From Bacteroidales bacterium (GTDB lineage Bacteria > Bacteroidota > Bacteroidia > Bacteroidales > SM23-62): a stretch of DNA of 48,552 nucleotides. Positions 34,977 through 42,770 of this stretch are shown in pieces. How positions within the stretch are numbered: the stretch's first letter is position 1; every line of letters begins with the position of its first letter. The translations under genes and the position numbers were made by a program. A model generated the notes under the pieces. The model saw only the letters and a program-made list of their open reading frames with translations. It searched no databases and was not told where the DNA came from. Where the stretch lies: NCBI GenBank assembly GCA_016783865.1, contig JADHVS010000007.1:1-48552 (forward strand). Direction: 5' to 3'.

Positions 34977-37900
34977 ATGAAAAGAAATAGATTGAACAGA
35001 AAATTATATTCAACAATAATCAGGCTCTGCCCGACCCTTGTGCTGGTCATTTTTTTCATTGGATCAGCCCTTGCCCAGGATCTGCCTCAACAGGGATTGT
35101 TGCCTGTTCATTATTTCTCACAGAAGGAATACGATGCATTAGCCCAGAATTGGGATGTTACACAGGATAAGCGGGGAATAATGTATTTCGCAAACAACAA
35201 CACTGTACTGGAATACGATGGAGTGAACTGGAGGAAGATCCCTGTAACCGATGGTGCAAATGTAAGATCAATTGATGTGGATGCAAATGGCAGGATCTAT
35301 TTGGGTGCACAGAATGAGTTTGGTTACCTGGCCTCCGATTCAATCGGACAGATGGATTATGTTTCTCTCTCAAGCAGATTGGATGCTGAAAATGCCACTT
35401 TTGATTTTATTTGGGGAACCCATGTCACCAATCAGGGTGTGATTTTTCAGGCTGCAGATTATATATTTATTTATCACGGTGATTCCCTGCGAATCCTATA
35501 TCCTGAAACTTCATACCATAAAGCATTTTATATTAAAGGGGAATATTATACCCGTCAGGTGGGCATTGGATTAACACGGCTGGAAAATGACCAGCAAATA
35601 CTGGTGCCTGGTTGCGGGATATTTGCTGATATAAATATTTTCGGTATGATCCCGGTTTCTAATGGGAGAATAGTCATAGTCACCGAATCAGATGGACTGT
35701 ATATGATGGATCCTGGCAATGAAGGTGGAACCATAAACAGGTTAATTACCAATATCGAGGATATTCTTCTTCAGGTTGAATTATATAATGCCGTTAAAAT
35801 TGATGAGAACAGGATTTCCCTTGGGACCTGGGGAAATGGGGTGATCGTTGTTGATACCTTATGGAACCTGGTTACTCTGCTTGATAAATACAGCGGTTTG
35901 CAGGATCAGATTGTTACTGAACAGTTTGTGGATCGATCAGGCAACCTTTGGCTAACATTAAGTAATGGAATATCACGGGTTGAAATCAATTCTCAACTCA
36001 GTTATTATTCCGACCAGGCTGGAATACTGGGTGCAGTCCAGTCCATTTCAAGGTTCAATAATACCATTTATGTTGCTACACTCAGGGGATTATATTATCT
36101 CGACAAAGATGCTGTCAATGACCGGTTATCAGGAATAAATACACCCGTTTTCAAAGTAGTGCCAGGATTGGAAGAAACTGAATGCTGGGATATTATTACT
36201 TTCCGGTACAACCAGGAAGAATTATTGTTAGTGGTATTGAATGACAACATCGCACAGATAGATTTAAAAAATCAATGGAGTTATGTTCTCGAAGAAATAC
36301 CCTGGACATTGTACCAGTCAAAGCTTGATCCGGCAAGGGTGTATGTAGGCCTTGAGAATGGTCTTGCTTCCATTTACAGGGAAGATAATAAATGGAAAAT
36401 TGAAGGCAGGATAGAAGGTATAGATGAAGAAATAAGGCAGTTATCTGAAGATTTTATTGGCAACCTGTGGCTCGGTACTCCAAATTATGTGGTCGTAAAA
36501 GTGAATATCCTTTCATTTGACGATGAAAACAAGATTGAGGGAATTAGGGTTACAAGATATGATAGTACGCAGGGATTACCCGACGGACCTTTCATTTTTT
36601 CACAGGCCAGGGGGCCGTTAATGATCGCAACAGACAAGGGCCTTTATAAATATATGGCCCATCTGAACATGTTTAAACCGGATTCCACCTTTGGCGATCA
36701 GTTTGGGGATGGCTCGAGGTGGATTCACAGAATAGTTGGTGAACCTGAAACCGATATCTGGATGGTAACTGCAAGGGGAGGGCATAAGCCTTATGAAGTT
36801 GGTTATCTCAAAGAATTAGGTCCGACAGATTATGAATGGATAGAATATCCCTTTAGAAAAATCTCTGAAGAATTAATTCACTCCGTTTATTTTGATTTTG
36901 ATGGTGTTGTTTGGCTGGGAGGGGATGAAGGACTCTACCGTTATGATAATACAGTAAATAAAGACTTTGAAGTAACCTACAGTGCAATGATCAGAAATAT
37001 CAGCCTGAGCAGAGGAGATATTATTTTCGGAGGGACATATTTTGATGAGGCTGGTATCAGTTCTCTGGAGCAGCCAGCTGTCCTTAAACCATCCCTTCCC
37101 TATTCAAAAAATTCACTGGTGTTTATCTATGCCGCGCAATCAGGCGCCGATGAATCCTACCTTGAGTTCAGTTATTTCCTGGAAGGGAATGATGATGGCT
37201 GGAGTGCGTGGACCAATGAATCAAAGAAGGAATATACGAACCTGCACGAAGGTGAATATGTATTCCGGGTTAAGGCAAGGAATATGTATGGAAAGGAAAG
37301 CATTGAAGCCACCTATACTTTTACCATTCTTGCCCCCTGGTACAGGAAATGGTGGGCCTATGTCCTGTATGTTATACTGGCAACATTCATAGTTTATTTC
37401 ATTGTTAAAATATATACACGTCAGTTGCGAGAGATCATCAGGGAGAGAACGGCAGAAGTGGTGAGACAAAAGGATGAATTAGAGGTGCAGAAAGAGGAAA
37501 TTGAAGAGAAGAATGAAGATATTATGGCCAGCATAAAATATGCCCAAAAAATTCAAACGGCACTGTTGCCACCAGAAGAATCGCTGGCTGATCTCGAATT
37601 GGATGGTTTTGTTTTGTTCTTGCCCAGGGATATTGTTAGCGGAGACTTTTACTGGCTGGGCCAGAAGAACGGCAAACCCATTACAGTTGCTGCGGATTGC
37701 ACAGGCCATGGTGTTCCCGGGGCATTTATGAGTATGCTTGGATTATCTATCCTGAATAATATTGTTATTGAAAGGGATGAAGTTTCTGCAAGCGAAATCC
37801 TGGATGAATTGCGCCGCCAGGTGATCACACATCTGAGACAGAAAGGAGAGGAGGGCGAGCAAAAAGACGGAATGGACCTGGCGCTTCACATCATCGATAA

Positions 37901-38276
37901 AAAGAATATGAAAATTGAATTTGCCGGAGCCAATAATCCACTTATTTTAATCAGGAATGATGAGCTTATTCAAATAAGAGGAGACCGGATGCCGATAGGG
38001 ATTCATGTGTTGTCTGACCAGCCATTTGAAAATAATGAGATGGAGATTCAGAAAGATGATGTATTCTATATTTTCTCAGATGGATTCCAGGACCAGTTCG
38101 GAGGTCCAAAGGGTAAAAAGTTTATGATTAAGAATATGAAGGACTTGTTTCTTGAGATCTACCGCAAACCGATGGAAGAACAAAAAAAGATACTTTATGA
38201 TACGCTGATCGACTGGATGAAAGTTGGGAAAACAGAGCAGGTGGACGATGTGGTGCTGATTGGTGTAAGGATATAA
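34977..38276 (+). CDS. Membrane sensor: regulator propeller, Y_Y_Y, TM, SpoIIE phosphatase
   Basis: From ATG 34977 the product has 1,099 residues. An upstream TTG at 34929 is unlikely, since it lies at the predicted transcript start. The order is: signal peptide (1-34); periplasmic two-component-regulator propeller (~40-690, for example GNLWLTLSNGISRVE); Y_Y_Y domain (~708-785); one transmembrane helix in YRKWWAYVLYVILATFIVYF (~788-812); a coiled coil (~815-850); and a PP2C/SpoIIE domain with SGDFYW (~887), DCTGHGVPGAF and SDGFQDQFGG. It has the sensor half of a hybrid two-component system, but the kinase is replaced by a phosphatase. It probably dephosphorylates an anti-anti-sigma-like partner in response to a periplasmic ligand. 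It lies amid T9SS cargo genes. Confidence 0.92.
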   Translation: MKRNRLNRKLYSTIIRLCPTLVLVIFFIGSALAQDLPQQGLLPVHYFSQKEYDALAQNWDVTQDKRGIMYFANNNTVLEYDGVNWRKIPVTDGANVRSIDVDANGRIYLGAQNEFGYLASDSIGQMDYVSLSSRLDAENATFDFIWGTHVTNQGVIFQAADYIFIYHGDSLRILYPETSYHKAFYIKGEYYTRQVGIGLTRLENDQQILVPGCGIFADINIFGMIPVSNGRIVIVTESDGLYMMDPGNEGGTINRLITNIEDILLQVELYNAVKIDENRISLGTWGNGVIVVDTLWNLVTLLDKYSGLQDQIVTEQFVDRSGNLWLTLSNGISRVEINSQLSYYSDQAGILGAVQSISRFNNTIYVATLRGLYYLDKDAVNDRLSGINTPVFKVVPGLEETECWDIITFRYNQEELLLVVLNDNIAQIDLKNQWSYVLEEIPWTLYQSKLDPARVYVGLENGLASIYREDNKWKIEGRIEGIDEEIRQLSEDFIGNLWLGTPNYVVVKVNILSFDDENKIEGIRVTRYDSTQGLPDGPFIFSQARGPLMIATDKGLYKYMAHLNMFKPDSTFGDQFGDGSRWIHRIVGEPETDIWMVTARGGHKPYEVGYLKELGPTDYEWIEYPFRKISEELIHSVYFDFDGVVWLGGDEGLYRYDNTVNKDFEVTYSAMIRNISLSRGDIIFGGTYFDEAGISSLEQPAVLKPSLPYSKNSLVFIYAAQSGADESYLEFSYFLEGNDDGWSAWTNESKKEYTNLHEGEYVFRVKARNMYGKESIEATYTFTILAPWYRKWWAYVLYVILATFIVYFIVKIYTRQLREIIRERTAEVVRQKDELEVQKEEIEEKNEDIMASIKYAQKIQTALLPPEESLADLELDGFVLFLPRDIVSGDFYWLGQKNGKPITVAADCTGHGVPGAFMSMLGLSILNNIVIERDEVSASEILDELRRQVITHLRQKGEEGEQKDGMDLALHIIDKKNMKIEFAGANNPLILIRNDELIQIRGDRMPIGIHVLSDQPFENNEMEIQKDDVFYIFSDGFQDQFGGPKGKKFMIKNMKDLFLEIYRKPMEEQKKILYDTLIDWMKVGKTEQVDDVVLIGVRI

Positions 38277-38280
38277 AGAA

Positions 38281-38331
38281 GAGTCTGCAAGTCTACAGTC
38301 CTCAGTCTGCAAGTAATAGTCTCCAAGCCGT
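38281..38331. repeat. GTCTGCAAGT-type degenerate repeat
   Basis: GAGTCTGCAAGT is followed by two degenerate copies (CAGTCTGCAAGT and TAGTCTCCAAG). The first 12 bases also occur at 1237-1248, inside the last codons of the O-antigen ligase-like gene. Confidence 0.5.
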
Positions 38332-38337
38332 ATAGTC

Positions 38338-38371
38338 AAAAAAAAAGCCGCATTTCTGCGGCTCTTTTTTT
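38338..38371. terminator. Bidirectional intrinsic terminator
   Basis: AGCCGCA / TGCGGCT with a 4-nt loop is flanked by nine A residues on the left and CTTTTTTT on the right. It can therefore stop transcription from both the propeller-SpoIIE gene (plus) and the convergent SprB gene (minus). Confidence 0.85.
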
Positions 38372-38386
38372 GTAGGATGGCAAGCT

Positions 38387-41137
38387 CTATTCAATAATTA
38401 AAGCATTATTAAATATACCCTTGTCGGTTTTAACAGTTAAGTAATATATACCCTTTGCATAACCGGTCATATCAATCTCTGTTTCAAGCTTGTCAATGTA
38501 GTTATCAAACGAAGAGATATAAACCAACTTACCACTTATGTCATATACCCTGATATCCACGTTTTCGCTTTCAACCAGGTCCATCGACAGGGTAAACTTA
38601 CCTGAACTGGGATTAGGATAGATCCTGAGGTTGTATTGCTCATTGATCTCTTCCTGTATTCCGGTTTTAAGCCTGCTTTGCCTGTTCGACCTGGATGAGT
38701 TCAGTGTACCAGCCTTGAATTCTGTAGGTGTACATCCTGTTGGATGGATAGCCTCCACATAGTACCAGATTAATCCGGCGGGTGGGGATTGGTCAGTATA
38801 GCTGTTCAGGTTACTCGGGATACTGGTAAGCATTTCCCAGTTGCCACCACTAAACCTCCAGATGTTATATGATTTTTCAAAGGGTGAGAAACCTTCATAG
38901 TGGTTCCAGATCAGGTTGACACCACCTAATAATCCAAGGTTTAATGTCAGGTGCATCGTTTTATGATATGCACTTAACCTCGACTCATTGCCGCAATTAT
39001 CTACAGCAGAGATCTTATATCTCCAGGAACGGACAACCGGATCAGCAAATACATCCATATATTGACTCAGGGAGTCATATGGCTGATTGGAGATCAGGTT
39101 AAAGACACCTGCCTGGCTGGTTTCACGGTATATATTGTAAGAGATAATACCTTCACCGGCTGTCTTCTGCCATACAACAAGGTTTTTCCCTGAAGCGGTA
39201 TCAACCGTTACCAGGCAAATCGGGTCTGTGGGCGGCAATTCAGCCGGTATGGTAGCTGTAGCCAGTGTCTTGCATGTACCATCCTTGACAGCAACATCAT
39301 AATCTCCAGGTCCCACACCTGTCAGGTTACGGCTGGTTCCCACTTCAAGGCCATCCTTTTTCCAGCTATAAGTATAAATGCCAGTGGCACCACCGGCAAC
39401 GCTGATGAGTATCTCTCCGTCAGTCAAACCACATGTGCTTTCGACGATTTCAGTTACATTGACTACAGGAGCATTCTTATCGCTTACTGCTACCCTTACA
39501 TCGGCAGTACAGCCATTATCATCAATTACATTGACCGTGTATACACCGGCTGCCAGATTTTCCCTGGTAGGTAAAAATCCGCCACCCTGCCATAGGTAAC
39601 CGTAAGGAGCCGTTCCACCGAATACACTCACGGTAGCACTTCCGGTTGCCTGGTTGCAATCTGAAGGATTGACTGATAGCTTAAACGTTAACGGATCCGG
39701 CTGCTTGACCACAATGCTTTTCGATGAGCGGCAAAGCTGATCATCAAACACGGTGATCTCATATGGACCGGCCGTCAGATTAATGATATCCTCCGTAGTT
39801 TCCCCATTTGACCATTCGATGGCATAACCTCCTGATCCTCCGGTAATTCCAACATCTATATAACCATCTGCATCACCGGCACAATCGAGGTGCTGAATTC
39901 CATTAACAGAAATCTGAGGTCCGTTTACGTCGTTAATGGTCGCAACAGCCGTATTGGAACATCCTAAAAGATCTGTTACAGTAACATAATAAATACCTGA
40001 ACGTAAATTGGTTGTGGATTTTTCTTCAGATCCGGTGGTCCAGGAATATTTGAATGGTGCTATCCCTCCTGAATCCACCTGGGCAGTTGCACTACCTTCT
40101 GCCTCATTACAATCAGTATCATCTGTTGTTATGCTGATAGATATCAGGTCATATTCAGTTATTTCTATTGTCTCTTTTACAATGGCCCCTTCAGCATCGG
40201 TCACGGTCACAGTGTATGTGCCGGGTGCCAGTCCTGTAGCAGAATCAGCTTTTTGCTGGAAAGGATCATCCCACAGGTAAGTGAAGGGAGGCACACCTCC
40301 TTCCAGGGTTACTTTTGCTTTTCCTTCGGATGTGCCAGGGCAAATTGGAGAATTGGTTTCTGTTTTCAGGTTGACAACATTAAATGGCTCGGCAACCGCT
40401 ATACTCCATTTCCCCCGGGAATCCTTAACCCGTACAAATAAGAAATGGTTTCCTTGTCCAAGGCCTTCCACACTGATGTTTCCAACCCAGCTGACTTCAT
40501 CTCCGGAGATAACCGGAAGAGGAATGCCCTTACCTTGCGAAACGCTGTCTTTGTCGAAAAAATATTCAGCTGCAACGATACTGGAGGATTTGGTTCTCAG
40601 GTCAACTGTTGTTGTATCAATGACAAAAAAACGTTTTGAAAACAGCTGGCTCCATTTTCCATCAGCATCCTTTACCCGTACATTCAACCAATGGTATCCC
40701 GGTGCAAGATCTGTTGCCGGAACAGTGAAACTTTCATCAAGGTTATCACCCTGAGTTATTGAAATGGGTGTGCCACTGCCGGGTTCATACATGTTGTCAA
40801 GAACGTATTCAGCATAAACAATTTCCGGATTATCATACGTAAGGTCCAGCGGCGTATTGTCATATATAAAGATTCGCTGAGTATGGGCAATACTCCAGGT
40901 ACCATTTGCATCCCTGACACGGATATTCAGTATATGATATCCTGCTGAAAGTCCGGATAGAGAGATCGCCACACCTGTTTCAATTATTTCGTCACCCGGT
41001 GTGATCGTAAGGGGCGTTCCGGTCCCGACTCCATTGTCGGTATCCCAGAAATATTCGGCATATTGAACCTGCTGCCCGAAGACAGTTCCTGCAGCCAGGA
41101 ACAACATGGTAAATAGCAAGACTATAATATTCTTCAT
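38387..41137 (-). CDS. T9SS surface protein: three EYFxD repeats, 5 SprB, FnIII-like tail
   Basis: The 916-residue protein has a signal peptide (IIVLLFTMLFLAAGTVFG). Three ~75-80-residue head repeats follow (~22-255), each with AEYFxD...GTPL...GxHxLxxRVxDxxGxWS; these are beta-rich and I do not know a family name. Five SprB repeats (~256-635) contain motifs such as GGVPPFTYLWDD and APGTYTVTVTD. The FnIII-like module (39226-38666) ends KAGTLNSSRSNRQS, and the C-terminal sorting domain (LRIYPNPSSGKFTLS...YAKGIYYLTV) is standard. The tail is very close to those of the 23220 and 31792 frames. The lone beta-helix gene is 44 bp upstream on the same strand, so the two may be co-transcribed. Confidence 0.9.
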   Translation of the reverse strand: MKNIIVLLFTMLFLAAGTVFGQQVQYAEYFWDTDNGVGTGTPLTITPGDEIIETGVAISLSGLSAGYHILNIRVRDANGTWSIAHTQRIFIYDNTPLDLTYDNPEIVYAEYVLDNMYEPGSGTPISITQGDNLDESFTVPATDLAPGYHWLNVRVKDADGKWSQLFSKRFFVIDTTTVDLRTKSSSIVAAEYFFDKDSVSQGKGIPLPVISGDEVSWVGNISVEGLGQGNHFLFVRVKDSRGKWSIAVAEPFNVVNLKTETNSPICPGTSEGKAKVTLEGGVPPFTYLWDDPFQQKADSATGLAPGTYTVTVTDAEGAIVKETIEITEYDLISISITTDDTDCNEAEGSATAQVDSGGIAPFKYSWTTGSEEKSTTNLRSGIYYVTVTDLLGCSNTAVATINDVNGPQISVNGIQHLDCAGDADGYIDVGITGGSGGYAIEWSNGETTEDIINLTAGPYEITVFDDQLCRSSKSIVVKQPDPLTFKLSVNPSDCNQATGSATVSVFGGTAPYGYLWQGGGFLPTRENLAAGVYTVNVIDDNGCTADVRVAVSDKNAPVVNVTEIVESTCGLTDGEILISVAGGATGIYTYSWKKDGLEVGTSRNLTGVGPGDYDVAVKDGTCKTLATATIPAELPPTDPICLVTVDTASGKNLVVWQKTAGEGIISYNIYRETSQAGVFNLISNQPYDSLSQYMDVFADPVVRSWRYKISAVDNCGNESRLSAYHKTMHLTLNLGLLGGVNLIWNHYEGFSPFEKSYNIWRFSGGNWEMLTSIPSNLNSYTDQSPPAGLIWYYVEAIHPTGCTPTEFKAGTLNSSRSNRQSRLKTGIQEEINEQYNLRIYPNPSSGKFTLSMDLVESENVDIRVYDISGKLVYISSFDNYIDKLETEIDMTGYAKGIYYLTVKTDKGIFNNALIIE

Positions 41138-41181
41138 GGTTTTATCATTTTAGGTTAGTAAGAAATAACCTGCAAGAATAT

Positions 41182-42261
41182 TTAGTCCTGTTTCTTTGCC
41201 TTGAATGAAACATTTAATGTCCCGCCGACTTTTACAGAACTTATGTTGTCAGGAAATGTTATTTCAGTAACCTGAGGTATGGCCGGATTTTCTCCAATAT
41301 CAAATGGTAAAGGCAATCCGTATAAGCCAATATCATGGCCCTGACCTTCGAGTCCGCCTGTAAATGTTGTGGAAGCATCAATACAGGGAGATCCGCCAGA
41401 GAGGCTGAAATCATCTGTATATTCAAATACACCTCCATCATATTCAACGAAATCAGGATCCTGATTTATGTTTGAAGGTCCATCTCCCCCGTTATCCCCG
41501 TAAGGCAGGGTGGCTTGTGATACGAACCAGGTACAGTTGTTATTGAATGTACTTTGATAACAATTAATTGGTTCAGATTCGTAGAAAATGTTGTTTTCTA
41601 TTACTGCCCTGTAAATGCCTTCGAAGGAGTATGATGTACTGCGATTTACGAACACATTATTGCGAATGTATACCTTGCTGAGGTCGTTTGAATTTGTAGG
41701 TGTGGCGGCATCATAATATGAAGAAATATAACTTCCATTGAATAAGTTATTGTGAACAGTTACTCCACGTAAAAACGAATTTCCCCATGGGTAAAAATAT
41801 ACATAATAGTCAACAACATTATTTCTAATGGAGATATTCCTGTATACCGTATTACTGCCCTGGAAACTAAAGATATCAAACCGGCACCGCTCAACGACTA
41901 TATCAGTCATTTTCTGAGTGGTTGAATCATTCCCGGAGCCATATTCACCATAAATAGTTAATTGATAGAAATCAAATCCGGAAATTACTGTTCCACTTGC
42001 ACTGTTTGAAATGGTTTTCCGTTTAAGGTAGATATAGTCCATTTTACTGTTATAATCACCATATGGATTATTATATCCTGAACCTATGATAACAACTGGA
42101 TTTTTTTCTATGGTTATTGTTCCATAGCCAAATGGAGAGGCAGAGACAAGGATCGTATCCATATTCCCGGCATCATTAACAGCCTCTTGCAAAGAGGTAT
42201 ACTGTGCAGGGGTATCCGGATTATTGCTTACAGTAAGAACATCAGCAAATAATCCAGGCAA
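41182..42261 (-). CDS. Lone beta-helix protein with out-of-frame signal peptide
   Basis: The 359-codon frame (first usable codon TTG 42261) starts LPGLFADVLTVSNNPDTPAQYTSL, given here as LPGLFADV and LTVSNNPDTPAQYTSL. It continues as a right-handed beta-helix (QEAVNDAGNMDTILVSA, NVVDYYVYF, GVTVHNNLFNGSY) and ends in an Ig-like strand set (IPQVTEITFPDNISSVKVGG). It has no sorting domain. Just upstream the same frame reads LFVLSIFV, the rest of a signal peptide, but ATG 42304 is separated from it by a frame change across an A6 tract (42301-42296). Removing one A gives MKNYCTLFVLSIFVLPGLFA, a complete signal peptide. The gene may be phase-variable, decayed, or carry a sequencing error. Confidence 0.75.
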   Translation of the reverse strand: MPGLFADVLTVSNNPDTPAQYTSLQEAVNDAGNMDTILVSASPFGYGTITIEKNPVVIIGSGYNNPYGDYNSKMDYIYLKRKTISNSASGTVISGFDFYQLTIYGEYGSGNDSTTQKMTDIVVERCRFDIFSFQGSNTVYRNISIRNNVVDYYVYFYPWGNSFLRGVTVHNNLFNGSYISSYYDAATPTNSNDLSKVYIRNNVFVNRSTSYSFEGIYRAVIENNIFYESEPINCYQSTFNNNCTWFVSQATLPYGDNGGDGPSNINQDPDFVEYDGGVFEYTDDFSLSGGSPCIDASTTFTGGLEGQGHDIGLYGLPLPFDIGENPAIPQVTEITFPDNISSVKVGGTLNVSFKAKKQD

Positions 42262-42304
42262 AACAAAAATTGAAAGAACAAAAAGAGTACAATAGTTTTT
42301 TCAT

Positions 42305-42770
42305 GGTTGTAAAAATTTAGTTTATTATGAGAATTAATTAAAAGTTAGTTTACTAATGTTAAGAACGTATAATTCATGCATTAAGAATTTAGAGAAAAGG
42401 GAAAACAAAGGTAATAATTTTAAAAGATATAATAAAATCTTTTTGTCTTATATTTGATGAATAATCAATATTCGATTGACATATGTATATATAACGATGT
42501 TTAAGTTAGTTATAAATAGATAAATGACAATTTATTTTTGACGAGAGACCGATAAAGAGGCATTAAATTTATAAAAAGAATTAAATAAATATAAGCCATT
42601 TCGGTTGTAGTCCAAGTTTTTTAACTTTGAATATTCATCCGGGAAAAGCAATTAAATGAAACATGCATGATGATAGCTTCAATTAAATCACAAAAATAGA
42701 TAAAAATATCATCATGGTTAGCATGCCGGCAGGTTAGATGAAACTATTAAGTTAATAAATATATTTGCTC
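42305..42770. other. AT-rich divergent intergenic region
   Basis: This 466-bp spacer between the lone beta-helix gene and the M16 gene has no credible ORF. It holds three exact TAnnTTTG strings: TACCTTTG on the minus strand (42413-42406, ~100 bp before ATG 42304), TATATTTG (42449-42456) and TAACTTTG (42622-42629) on the plus strand. In sequence this AT-rich about one such match is expected by chance. The minus-strand site and the 42622 site are the most sensibly placed, but none has a good -33 partner. Confidence 0.4.

Noticed and set aside
42760..42767. Exact -7 element TATATTTG directly in front of the M16 start codon
   Set aside because: A transcript from it would start at or after ATG 42771, leaving almost no leader. 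In such AT-rich sequence a chance match is more likely.
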